Under the pieces are notes generated by a model. The model was not told the DNA's origin, did not search any database, and saw only the letters and a program-made list of their open reading frames with translations. The position numbers and the translations under genes were made by a program. From JBIOJM01 sp044450785 (GTDB taxonomy: Bacteria > Planctomycetota > Planctomycetia > Isosphaerales > Isosphaeraceae): 35,758 nt of DNA. Numbering within the stretch: position 1 is the stretch's first letter; each line of letters opens with the position of its first letter. This document shows, piece after piece, positions 16,694 to 24,819 of this stretch. The DNA lies in NCBI GenBank assembly GCA_044450785.1, contig JBIOJM010000066.1, forward strand, positions 1 to 35,758. Direction: 5' to 3'.

Positions 16694-17960
16694 TCAACTG
16701 TCACGGTCTGAGCCAGATCGTGTCCGGGCAATGAGCCCGGCCGAAGCGCGGGCGATCATCGACTCCTCATCGGTCGGAATGACGCGGACAGCCACCCGGC
16801 TGCCGTCGATCGAGACGAGCGGGGCACCGGCCCTGTTGCGGCGCTCATCCAGGTTGATGCCGAGGAACTCCAGCCCTCCGCAGATGCGGCGGCGGGCCTC
16901 GGGCGAGTTTTCGCCGATACCGCCGGCGAAAACCAACGTATCCAGGCCGCCGAGTGCAGCCGCCATCGCCCCGAGCCCGATCTTCACCCGGTAGCAAAAC
17001 AGCTCGACGGCCTCAGCCGCCCGTACATCATCGCTCTGCCGCGAGAAGAGGTCGCGCAGGTCGGCGCTGATCTCCGAGACGCCGAGCAGTCCGGATTCGT
17101 GATTGACCAGGTCGTGGAACTGGTCGAGCGTCAAGCCGCCGGACCGCATCAGGAACCGGACCACGCCGGGGTCGAGGTCGCCGGAGGCGTGTACCCATGA
17201 CGAGCCCGGCGGTCGGAGTCAGGCCCATCGTGGTGTCGATGCATCGGCCCTCGCGGACCGCCGCCAGACTCGCCCCGGAACCGAGGTGGGCCAGGATGAC
17301 GGAGCCTCGGGCTGCGTCAGGCCCGGCAACCCGAGCCAGCTCCTCCATCAGATAGGCGTACGAGAGACCGTGGAACCCGTAGCGACGAATTCCCGCCGCC
17401 TCATACCGCCGCGGGATCGGGATGATCTGTGCGACGCGCGGCAGATCATGATGGAAGCCCGTGTCGAAGCACGTTACCTGGGGCAGCTCCGGATCGAGGC
17501 GCCCGAACGCCTCGATCGCCGCGATCTCGCCGGGCAGGTGGTCGGGGTCGTACGGAACGATCTTGCGGAGCTCCTCGAGGACTTCCTGCGTGACGAGTTC
17601 CGGGCGGTAGAACCGATTGCCCCCGTGGACGACGCGATGCCCGAGGATGGCGATGTTTTCGAGACCGACGACGGATCCCAGGAGCTGGATCAAGAGGCCC
17701 ACGGCCGCCGCCTGACTCGGGGCCTCGACCACACTCTGCTGCTGGCGGCCGTTGATGTCGGCAATCACCAACCCGGCAGCCTGCATGCCGATTCGCTCAA
17801 CCCGGCCCCACAGGAGGCGCGAAGGGGAACCCGCCGACGCGAACAGCGCGAACTTGAGGCTCGACGAGCCGACGTTGACCGTCAGGACACAGGAGCTCGG
17901 AGCCCGGTTGGAATCGGTGCGACTTGACCCCAATTGCATGACGGCGCTCTCGAGTGACAT
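16694..17960 (-). CDS. ackA: Acetate kinase, with an apparent single-base frameshift
   Basis: This enzyme makes ATP and acetate from acetyl phosphate and ADP. The first part contains LTVNVGSSSLKF, LGHRVVHGG, CFDTGFH, YGFHGLSYAYL, LAHLGSGASLAAV and DTTMGLTPTAGLVMGTR. The second part, in another frame, contains VVRFLMRSGGLTLDQF, LVFAGGIGENSPE and the C-terminal domain. An extra base in the C run at 17186-17187 (CGCCTCC instead of CGCTCC) breaks the frame between MGTR and SGDLDPG. Correcting it gives 421 residues. As read, the protein would lose its C-terminal third and be inactive. ATG 17960 has GAGG upstream and gives a ~26-residue extension before the family start. Confidence 0.88.
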
Positions 17961-17992
17961 GCGGACATCCTCATGTAGGTCCGGCCCAGGGT

Positions 17993-19027
17993 TCATTGCT
18001 GTACGTGCTCCACAAGGATCCGCCGGACCTCCCGGATCACGGCAGGATGATTCAAGCAAATGTGCAAGCCACGAACGAGCAACTCCGAGTCGACGCCTTC
18101 TAGATGTGAGCTCAAGTACGGGACTATGCCGTCGGTGGCGCCCTTGCAAGGCGGGTCACGAAGGTCCGCGATGATCGAATGGCAGCGGACTGACGGATCA
18201 ATCTTGAGATTGCACAAAGCCAGGAGGAGTGGGTGCCCGGGAACGAGCTCGCCTGCGCTCGTCGGGCTCTCCGCGACGAAGCGACGAGTGAACAGGTCGA
18301 GTTTGTTGTTCGCCTGAACGGTCTTGAGGGCCTCGAGGAAGCGGCTTGGCCGGTCACAGAGTTGTGTCGCAATCCCACGAACGGGGCTCGTGGCTAGCGG
18401 ACTACCGCGATGCGGGGTTGTGATGAAGATGACCCTCCGGACTTCTGGCACAGGATTGTAGCAAAACGCCTGCTCCAGAAGCCGGCGGTCCTCGGCCGGG
18501 CCGGCAAGCTGGTCGATGGGTCGCCCGCAGACCGTCTGCCACAGACGCGACCCGCTTTCCTGAACCATCATCTTCGCCAGGATGCCGCCCAGGCTATGGC
18601 CCACCACGACCATCCGGTCGAAGGCAGCGTCGGTTCCTTCGGGATCGAAGGTCCGACGAGCCCGCCGCAGCGATTGCCGCAGCAGGTGGGCCGAGTACGG
18701 AATCGCGTCCCCGCTGGCATAGCGGAACGTCCAGAACTGATACCTTCGCCGGAGTGCAGGATCGGCGTCGAGCTCCGCAACCATCTGACCCCAAAGCTGC
18801 GGTTTGCCCCACAGGCCATGAATCATGACGACCGGGATCTCGCCCCTCTCATAAGGCCGCCGCAGATCCAGGCCGTCCTGCTCTTGGCCTGGGCAGACTT
18901 TTGACGGCGTCGTTGCGCCGGTCCGATCGAGCGACGTGGCGGTCCCATGCGACTCGCCCGCCACACTGGCTGAGGTCACGATCATTGCCGCAACGGCTGC
19001 CTGGAAGTAATGAGGCACGGTGTTCAT
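17993..19027 (-). CDS. Secreted alpha/beta hydrolase (lipase-like)
   Basis: This 344-residue protein begins with a likely signal peptide: hydrophobic AAVAAMIVTSASVAG after MNTVPHYFQ, with probable cleavage near SVAG-ES. The mature part has VVMIHGLWGKPQLWG, the oxyanion-side HG motif, and VVVGHSLGGILAKMM with the nucleophile Ser in GHSLGG. IFITTPHRGSPLA follows, typical of lipases and PGAP1-like hydrolases. A late Asp (GATDGIVP) and His (GLHICLNHP) could complete the triad. ATG 19027 is chosen because it places the signal peptide at the N-terminus. The substrate is unknown. It lies 32 nt before acetate kinase, but a metabolic link is not obvious. Confidence 0.78.
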   Translation of the reverse strand: MNTVPHYFQAAVAAMIVTSASVAGESHGTATSLDRTGATTPSKVCPGQEQDGLDLRRPYERGEIPVVMIHGLWGKPQLWGQMVAELDADPALRRRYQFWTFRYASGDAIPYSAHLLRQSLRRARRTFDPEGTDAAFDRMVVVGHSLGGILAKMMVQESGSRLWQTVCGRPIDQLAGPAEDRRLLEQAFCYNPVPEVRRVIFITTPHRGSPLATSPVRGIATQLCDRPSRFLEALKTVQANNKLDLFTRRFVAESPTSAGELVPGHPLLLALCNLKIDPSVRCHSIIADLRDPPCKGATDGIVPYLSSHLEGVDSELLVRGLHICLNHPAVIREVRRILVEHVQQ

Positions 19028-19085
19028 CGACGGTTCCCCGTTGAAGTCCTTGTGGGACTCCCGACATCGCCTGGCCCTTTCAGTG

Positions 19086-19780
19086 TTACTGAGCGTGGCA
19101 GCGGGACACCGTGCCTGTTGTCGTTGTGTGTGGTGCCCCCGATGGCCGTCGGTCGATTGGAGGAAGCGCCGCGCTGACCGGCCTGAGCGGTCCGAGCGGT
19201 CCGTCGGGCGAGGGATCGATCGGCTTGCCGGCCTGCGGATAGCTGCCGATGTCGAGTCGCAGGAGTTTCTCATAATCCTCGACGGCCCCCTTTATGAATT
19301 GGTCCGAAAACCCTTCGGCGACGGCAGCCTCCACAGCCGCCGTGAAGACCTCGCGCGCGGCAATGTCGGCCGTGATGTCCGCCAGGTGGGGAAACGGATT
19401 GGGCTTCGCGACTCCGAACAAGTTCGCTTCCTGCGGCTCCCCCGCACGGCCAAGGCGTGTAGCGCGGTCGCCGCTACGTGGGCCGTCAGGACGACGGCAC
19501 CCATCGCGCCATCGTGCATGAACGCCTCCTCCCCGATCGCCCGGCACGCCTCGATCTCGTCGACGACCGGCCCGAGGGACGGACAAGACCCGCCCCGCGC
19601 GAATTCCTCGGCCACCCGGAGGGCGGCGCCTACGGCCACCCGGCACCGCTCGTTATCGGGGTGATCATTGGGCAAGACGGCCATGTGTTCGACTCGCTGT
19701 GCGCAGCGAGCGGCCAAGGCGATGATCGCTCGGAGCGGCAGCTTCTTCAGATCCTCGGGTGTGTAGTTCGGGACAATCAT
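19086..19780 (-). CDS. Hypothetical protein, paralogue of the 9545-10144 gene, with an apparent frameshift
   Basis: The N-terminal part begins MIVPNYTPEDLKKLPLRAI and the C-terminal part contains PNPFPHLADI, FIKGAVEDYEKLLRLD and DPSPDGPLG, but they lie in different frames. Comparison with the copy at 9545-10144 shows that one G is missing at about 19448-19453 (TTGGCC where TTGGGCC is expected). Restoring it aligns both proteins without gaps in that region and gives 231 residues, about 30 more than the other copy at the C-terminus. ATG 19780 has GAGGCGAAG upstream, like its paralogue. Function unknown. It starts 7 nt after the coiled-coil gene, so the two are probably one operon. Confidence 0.7.
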
Positions 19781-19787
19781 CTTCGCC

Positions 19788-20126
19788 TCACTCGGTCGGG
19801 GAGGTATCGGCCAGGGCAGGGTCGCGGGATTGGTGGGGCTCGTCCCCATGGTACCGCGCGGGTCGGGCACCCTTCCCCTGCCATGCCCATGCGCCATCAG
19901 AATCAACCCCTTGCACCGCGTCGTACTGCGCCTCGGACTCGGCAAATGCCTTAACCCAGGGCCTGATGGCCTTCCGGATCCGCTGACCGAGGTCGAGGAA
20001 GATCGCGTAGTTCGATTGCCTCTCTCGGTACTGCCGGGCGGCTTCGTCATGCATCTGGCGGATGCGCTCCGTGGCGGCCTCGGCCGCGCCCCGGACTCGG
20101 GCCTTGAATTCATCGATTTCGCTCAT
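19788..20126 (-). CDS. Small predicted helical/coiled-coil hypothetical protein
   Basis: This 112-residue protein starts MSEIDEFKARVRGAAEAATERIRQMHDEAARQYRE. The first ~65 residues are charged and helical with heptad-like spacing. The C-terminal 40 residues are polar and likely disordered. No signal peptide, membrane segment or known motif is seen. ATG 20126 has GAGG 8-10 nt upstream. It sits between the MFS pump and the paralogous hypothetical and is probably the first small gene of the metabolic run or the last of the efflux transcript. Function is not recognised. Confidence 0.65.
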   Translation of the reverse strand: MSEIDEFKARVRGAAEAATERIRQMHDEAARQYRERQSNYAIFLDLGQRIRKAIRPWVKAFAESEAQYDAVQGVDSDGAWAWQGKGARPARYHGDEPHQSRDPALADTSPTE

Positions 20127-20189
20127 GGCTAACCTCGATTTCGAACTGTCGGGAAATTCTTACGACGATTTACTCGCGCGCTCGCCTGC

Positions 20190-21800
20190 CTACTCTCCCC
20201 CAATGAGCTCGCCCTTCTCGGCCACGGAGCGCTTCATCAGGAGCACGAGGAGCACGAGCCCCAGGCTCAGGACGGCGAACAGCGAGAAGACGTCGAAATA
20301 GGCCAGGGACGCCGCCTGCTGTTGACGGAGATCGGCGAGAGTCTGAAGGGTCATCCCCTGCGACAGGGCCGGATCGCCCGTCTGCTGCATGAAGTAGGCC
20401 TTGCCAGCTCGGAAGTAGGTCTGCACGTGGGCGTTCAGCGGGCTGAGGTTCTCGCCCACGCGGGCCAGGTGGAACTGCTCGCGCCGTTGCTCGATGATCT
20501 TGTTGATCGACATGCCCACGCTACCCCCCTCGTTGCGGAGCAGGGCGAACAGGCCGACAGCGGCCGCGCGCAGATGCGGGGGGGTATAGCGGAAGGCCGC
20601 CACGTTGATCGGGGCGAAGATCAACGACAGGCCGCAGATCAACACCACCCGCGGCCAAACCACCTGCCCCGGGCTGATGTACAGGTTCATCCGCGCCATC
20701 CAGTAGCACCCGGCCGCCATGACGAGCAGCCCCGCGGCGATCAGCCAGCGGGCGTCGGTGCCCCGACCGAGGAGGACGCCGACGGCGAGCATCACCAGGA
20801 TGGAGAAGACGCCCGATGGCGACATCACCACGCCGGAGACGAAGGCGTCGTAGCCGAACAGGGACTGGAGCAGGGACGGCAGGCACACGCTGGCGCCGTA
20901 CAGCACGCCGTAGGCACAGAAGATGATGATGCTGGAGGCCGCGAGGTTCCGCTCGCCCAGCGGCCGGAAGTTGACCACCGGGTTGGCGATCCTCATCTCC
21001 CGAAAGACCAGGGCGCCCAGCCCGAGGACGAACAGGACGAACAGCGTCTGGGCCTTCCAGAAGGGGTCGTTGTACCAGTCCCACTCCTGCCCCTTGCTGA
21101 GCAGGATTTCCCAGCAGCTCATCATCAGGGCGAGCAGCCCCAGGCCGATGTAGTCGAAGTTGATCGGCCGCCCCCGCATTTCCGCCCGCTCCCGCTCCAA
21201 GTATTCGGGGTCGCGGACCGCGAAGTGGCACATCAGGTAGCCGACGAGGCCGATCGGGAGGTTGATGAGGAAGATCCAGCGCCAGCTGTAGTTGACCGTG
21301 ATGTAGCCGCCCAGCGTCGGGCCGATGACCGGGGCGGTCAGCCCCGCCACGCCGAAGACCGTCATGGCCGTCCCCTGCTTCTCGGGGGGGAAGCCGTCGA
21401 TCAGGATCCCCTGGCTGGCGGGCTGGAGCCCGCCGCCGGCGATGCCCTGGATCACCCGGAAGAGGATCAGTTGCTCGAGGCTGGTGGCCAGGCCGCACAG
21501 CACCGAGGCGGCCGTGAAGATGGCGATGGACAGGAGGAAGTACCTGCGGCGGCCCAGGTGGGCCGAGAGCCAACCCGTGATCGGCAGGATGGTGGCGTTC
21601 GCCGCCAAATAGCTGGTCATGACCCAGTCGCTGTCGTTCATCGTCGCCGACAGACCGCCGGCGATGTAGCGCATCGAGGCCGTGGCGATCGTGGTGTCGA
21701 GGATCTCCATGAACGTGGGGATCACCACGGCCGTGGCGACGATCCAGGGGTTGACCGCCGGGCGGCTGACGGCTTTCACGCTAAGGGCCGCGGCGCTCAT
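20190..21800 (-). CDS. MFS drug efflux pump, DHA2/EmrB type
   Basis: This 536-residue inner-membrane protein has about 14 hydrophobic segments. DHA2 signatures are ILDTTIATASM in helix 1 (motif D1), GWLSAHLGRRRYFL (motif A) and GLTAPVIGPTLGGYI (motif C, the antiporter motif). It would export toxic compounds with proton exchange. The gene follows an HlyD/EmrA adaptor by 71 nt on the same strand, forming an EmrAB-like pair. ATG 21800 has GAAGGAGG upstream. The operon is divergent from a TetR regulator, which probably controls it. The transported compound cannot be deduced. Confidence 0.93.
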   Translation of the reverse strand: MSAAALSVKAVSRPAVNPWIVATAVVIPTFMEILDTTIATASMRYIAGGLSATMNDSDWVMTSYLAANATILPITGWLSAHLGRRRYFLLSIAIFTAASVLCGLATSLEQLILFRVIQGIAGGGLQPASQGILIDGFPPEKQGTAMTVFGVAGLTAPVIGPTLGGYITVNYSWRWIFLINLPIGLVGYLMCHFAVRDPEYLERERAEMRGRPINFDYIGLGLLALMMSCWEILLSKGQEWDWYNDPFWKAQTLFVLFVLGLGALVFREMRIANPVVNFRPLGERNLAASSIIIFCAYGVLYGASVCLPSLLQSLFGYDAFVSGVVMSPSGVFSILVMLAVGVLLGRGTDARWLIAAGLLVMAAGCYWMARMNLYISPGQVVWPRVVLICGLSLIFAPINVAAFRYTPPHLRAAAVGLFALLRNEGGSVGMSINKIIEQRREQFHLARVGENLSPLNAHVQTYFRAGKAYFMQQTGDPALSQGMTLQTLADLRQQQAASLAYFDVFSLFAVLSLGLVLLVLLMKRSVAEKGELIGGE

Positions 21801-21871
21801 TCGGGGCCTCCTTCGGGATGAGCAATAGGTGAAGATGAATCGACATCCATTTACGTTTAATCATTCATTCA

Positions 21872-23512
21872 TCAAGCGCCGCCGCGGCCCTCGGGAGTGG
21901 GGGCCGCCGGTCGCGAGGCTCCCGCGGCGTCGGACACGGCTGAAACGTGCGGGCGCGGGCGGAGCGGTCGCAAGACGTCACCGGCGTGCGGCCCCGTCGC
22001 CGGCTCCTTGTAGTACACGTAGGGGGTGACAGAGAGGCCGACGAACAGGGGGGCCTTGTCCGGGTCGTAGTCGATCAGTTCGACGCGGACCGGGAGCCGC
22101 TGGACGATCTTCACGAAGTTGCCCGTGGCGTTCTGCGCCGGCAGCAGCGACAGGGTCTGGCCCGTCCCCATGGTGAAGCTGGTGATGCGGCCCTCGAATT
22201 CACGTCGGCCGCCGTACATGTCCACCTCGCAGCGCACCCGCTGTCCGATCCGCAGGTTTGCCAGTTGGGTCTCCTTGAAGTTGGCGTCGACCCAGATCTC
22301 GGTGAGCGAGCGGACGGCCATCAGGCTCTGCCCGGCGGAGACGTGACTGCCGGGGTTGACGCTGCGGCTGCTCACCACGCCATCGATCTCGCTGACGATA
22401 TCGCAGTAGCGGAGGTCCAGCTCGGCCTGGGCGAGGTCGCGCACGGCCTGGAGTCGCTTCGCCTCGGCCTGCCGGACCCCGGGTGCCTCCGGCACCATCC
22501 GCTCCAGGATCCGATCGACGTTCCCCTCCTTGTCGCGCCTGGTGAACTCCTCGAGGGCCTGCTGGGGCGTCAGGGAGACGGAGACGAGGGGGAAGCCGAG
22601 CTGCGCCAGGCTCTGGTTGACATCGGCAAGTGCCTGGCGGACCCCGGAGAACGTCTGGTTGATGTCGGCGGGTACGTCCGTCAGATCTCCCTTCTCGGGG
22701 TGTGGTGGGAGGCCGAGCGCGACCCGCGCCTCATGGACTTCCTCGAGGGCCTGCTTGACCGCGGCCGCGGCAGTCCGCTCGGACTCGAGGCGCTGGTCGA
22801 AGTCCTCGCGGGAGAGCGCGTTGCGGCTGAAGAGGGCCCGGGCCCGCAGCAGGTCGGCGCGGGCGCGCTCGAAGGACGCCTCCTTGCTCCGCAGGGCCGC
22901 GACCCGGGCCCGGAGCAGCGCGACCGAGTCGTCGACATCCTCGATCGACCTCTGCAGCTTCCAGCGCAGGCTCCCGGCCTGGGCCAGGATGCCCCGGACC
23001 TGCGACCGTGCGGCCATGAGCTCGGCCTCGGCGGTGACCAGGGCCGCCTTCTTGATGTCGACCTGGACCTGGTACGGCTCCTTGTCGAGCTGGACCAGCA
23101 GGTCCCCCTTGTTCACCCGTTCGTTGTCGTCCACCAGGACGTGGCTGACCTGTCCGGCGACGCGGGGCGCCACGTAGGTCACGTGGCCGTTGACGTAGGC
23201 GTCATCGGTGGAGACCGTGTCCAGCATCGTCTTCACGGTCGGGGCCAGGAAGTATGCCCCGACCGCCAGTCCGGCCACGGCCCCCGCCCACAGCAGCGCC
23301 TTCCGCCAGGGGTGCGATGTCGGCACGGACGCCGGGGGCGAGGTGGCCGGAGGGGGATCGGTCGACACGGCCACGGCCCGGTGGTCCGGATGAGTCGTTG
23401 CACCGGCGAGCGGCGGACGCGAGTCATCCCGCGCCTCCGCCAGTGCGACCCCGGCACGCAACGGCCCTGCCCCGTTTGCGGGTTCCCAACGGCGATCATC
23501 GGTGCTTCCCAT
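21872..23512 (-). CDS. HlyD/EmrA-type membrane-fusion adaptor
   Basis: This 546-residue periplasmic adaptor is anchored by one N-terminal membrane helix (ALLWAGAVAGLAVGAYFL). It has the motif STDDAYVNGHVTYVAPRVAGQV, the lipoyl half LVQLDKEPYQVQ, a long coiled-coil region (about residues 150-350), the second lipoyl half DIVSEIDGVVSSRSVNPGSHV, and a beta-barrel region with WVDANFKETQL. A low-complexity C-tail is Pro/Arg-rich. ATG 23512 is chosen because GAAAGGGAAA lies upstream and an earlier start would cut into the regulatory region. It links the MFS pump to an outer-membrane factor, which is not encoded nearby. The gene at 3019-3570 is a truncated relative. Confidence 0.92.
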   Translation of the reverse strand: MGSTDDRRWEPANGAGPLRAGVALAEARDDSRPPLAGATTHPDHRAVAVSTDPPPATSPPASVPTSHPWRKALLWAGAVAGLAVGAYFLAPTVKTMLDTVSTDDAYVNGHVTYVAPRVAGQVSHVLVDDNERVNKGDLLVQLDKEPYQVQVDIKKAALVTAEAELMAARSQVRGILAQAGSLRWKLQRSIEDVDDSVALLRARVAALRSKEASFERARADLLRARALFSRNALSREDFDQRLESERTAAAAVKQALEEVHEARVALGLPPHPEKGDLTDVPADINQTFSGVRQALADVNQSLAQLGFPLVSVSLTPQQALEEFTRRDKEGNVDRILERMVPEAPGVRQAEAKRLQAVRDLAQAELDLRYCDIVSEIDGVVSSRSVNPGSHVSAGQSLMAVRSLTEIWVDANFKETQLANLRIGQRVRCEVDMYGGRREFEGRITSFTMGTGQTLSLLPAQNATGNFVKIVQRLPVRVELIDYDPDKAPLFVGLSVTPYVYYKEPATGPHAGDVLRPLRPRPHVSAVSDAAGASRPAAPTPEGRGGA

Positions 23513-23709
23513 GTTGGTGCTTTCCCTTTCAGTCGGTCGGTTAAGCGAGGATTGACGCATAGCTATGGTTTGCTCCCCGGGATGTTGTGCCGCTCGCGCT
23601 GGTGCGGCCCGATCGGCCGGCGGGCGGTGGCATCGAGGTCGCCGGGCAGAGCACGGAAGGACGCGCCCGAGCGTTCCGGCGCCCCGCCCCCGGCCCCTCG
23701 TGGGCGGCC

Positions 23710-23771
23710 AAGTAAACCACCGTTGACTTTATCATAGTCCCTTGACTTTCGAAGTCAACAGCGGTTTACTT
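23710..23771. promoter_or_regulatory. Two palindromic operator candidates for the TetR regulator
   Basis: Two 20-bp sites, AAGTAAACCACCGTTGACTT (23710-23729) and AAGTCAACAGCGGTTTACTT (23752-23771), are inverted copies of each other with 18 of 20 bases matching. Each is itself an imperfect palindrome of the form AAGT-mAAC-N4-GTTk-ACTT. They flank a 22-bp spacer that contains the -10 box of the efflux promoter. The sites lie between the divergent TetR and efflux genes, so they are the natural TetR binding sites. That assignment is inferred. Confidence 0.75.
23731..23758 (-). promoter_or_regulatory. Sigma-70-like promoter for the efflux operon
   Basis: On the minus strand TTGACT (23758 down to 23753) and TATGAT (23736 down to 23731) are separated by 16 bp, close to the sigma-70 consensus. 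The -35 box lies inside one operator palindrome and the -10 lies just before the other. A repressor bound there would block RNA polymerase. The transcript would have a leader of about 215 nt before the HlyD start. Confidence 0.6.
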
Positions 23772-23805
23772 GGAATGGGAGAAGAAAAATTGGAGGAGCC
23801 CAGAC

Positions 23806-24390
23806 ATGGCGAAGCGACCAGTCAGTGCGAGCCCGAGACGGCGGCGGGATGCCGCCGCGACCCGCGAGGCCATCCTCGAGGCGGCCACCCGCCGCTTCGC
23901 CACCCAGGGCTACGGAGGCGCCGGGGCCCGCGAGATCGCCGCGGACGCCGGCGTGACCGCCGCGCTGGTCAACCGCTACTTCGGCTCCAAGGAGAGGCTC
24001 TTCGCCGAGGTGATCCGCCACGCCCTCGACATGGGGGACTTGCTCCAGGGCGAAGGGGAGGACCTGGCCGACCACCTCGCCCGGGTCATGGTGTACGGGC
24101 AGAAGGACTCGCCCGATTGGGGGTACACGCCGCTCTTGCTCCTGCTGCACTCCGCCACGGTGCCCGGCGCCCTCAAGCTGTTCCGGCGGGACCTCGACCG
24201 CACCGAGCTTCCGCTCCTCGCTGAGCAGATCGGCGGCGACAACTCCGCGGTCCGGGCTGTCATGGTCATGGCACAGCTCACGGGGTTCGCGATCATGTAT
24301 CACGTGCTCCGCCCCAAGGCGTTCGCGAATGCCCGTGGCGAAGAGCTGGTCACGCTCCTGTCCGCGGCCCTCGCCGCTTGTATCAAGTGA
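23806..24390 (+). CDS. TetR/AcrR-family transcriptional regulator
   Basis: This 194-residue repressor has an N-terminal helix-turn-helix: TREAILEAATRRFATQGYGGAGAREIAADAGVTAALVNRYFGSKERLFAEV, matching the TetR DNA-binding pattern. The C-terminal ~130 residues are helical and would form the ligand-binding and dimer part. ATG 23806 is preferred over an upstream ATG (about 23774) because GGAGGAG lies at the right distance before it. It is divergent from the HlyD-MFS operon with operator-like palindromes between, so it probably represses the pump and itself. The inducer is unknown. Confidence 0.92.
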   Translation: MAKRPVSASPRRRRDAAATREAILEAATRRFATQGYGGAGAREIAADAGVTAALVNRYFGSKERLFAEVIRHALDMGDLLQGEGEDLADHLARVMVYGQKDSPDWGYTPLLLLLHSATVPGALKLFRRDLDRTELPLLAEQIGGDNSAVRAVMVMAQLTGFAIMYHVLRPKAFANARGEELVTLLSAALAACIK

Positions 24391-24429
24391 GGCCCCGCGA
24401 GTACGGCTTCCGTTCCTGATCGCGAGGAC

Positions 24430-24675
24430 ATACAGCTTCGGCACGCGGACGACCCCACGGAATCCCGTCGTGACCGCCGCCCCGACTTCGATCCCGCCGG
24501 TGAGGTAGCGAAGCCACTGGCCGCCGCCGACCTTGTCGAATGTCTCGACCATCATCGGCCAGCCGGACGGCTCGGCGAGGCCGGCAATCAGGGGCGCGGC
24601 GGTGAGGATCTGCCGCGCCCGGTGCCCGACGTCCTTGATCATGGCCTGGCGGTCACTCCGGGTCTGGCTGTTCAT
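24430..24675 (-). pseudogene. DoxX-family N-terminal remnant
   Basis: Starting at ATG 24675, which has GGGGAG upstream, the frame reads MNSQTRSDRQ, then PLIAGLAEPSGWPMMVETF and DKVGGGQWLRYLTGGIEV. This is the pattern of the first two membrane segments of DoxX-type proteins, including the QWLRYLTG motif. After about residue 75 the similarity fades and the frame simply continues antisense into the TetR gene. The expected third and fourth helices are not found. I take it as a truncated gene, converging on tetR. Confidence 0.55.
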
Positions 24676-24819
24676 CGTCGTCTCCCCTGTGGTCAGTCAC
24701 CCCGCACCTGTCTTGTTTTCTCCCTCACCCCGTCTCAGACCACGCGTCGATCGCACTCGTCGACCTACGCACCCCGGGACGACACGCGCGATCCGCAGGG
24801 GGATGGCGTCCCTGGAGGA

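Noticed and set aside
14362..16734. Very long plus-strand open frame (790 codons) opposite phosphoketolase
   Set aside because: It mirrors a strongly conserved enzyme, is rich in Arg, Val, Asp and Gly with no motifs, and is an antisense shadow.
20322..21821. 499-codon plus-strand frame opposite the MFS pump
   Set aside because: Composition (Gln, Asp, His, Arg repeats) is that of antisense GC-rich coding DNA; no family resemblance.
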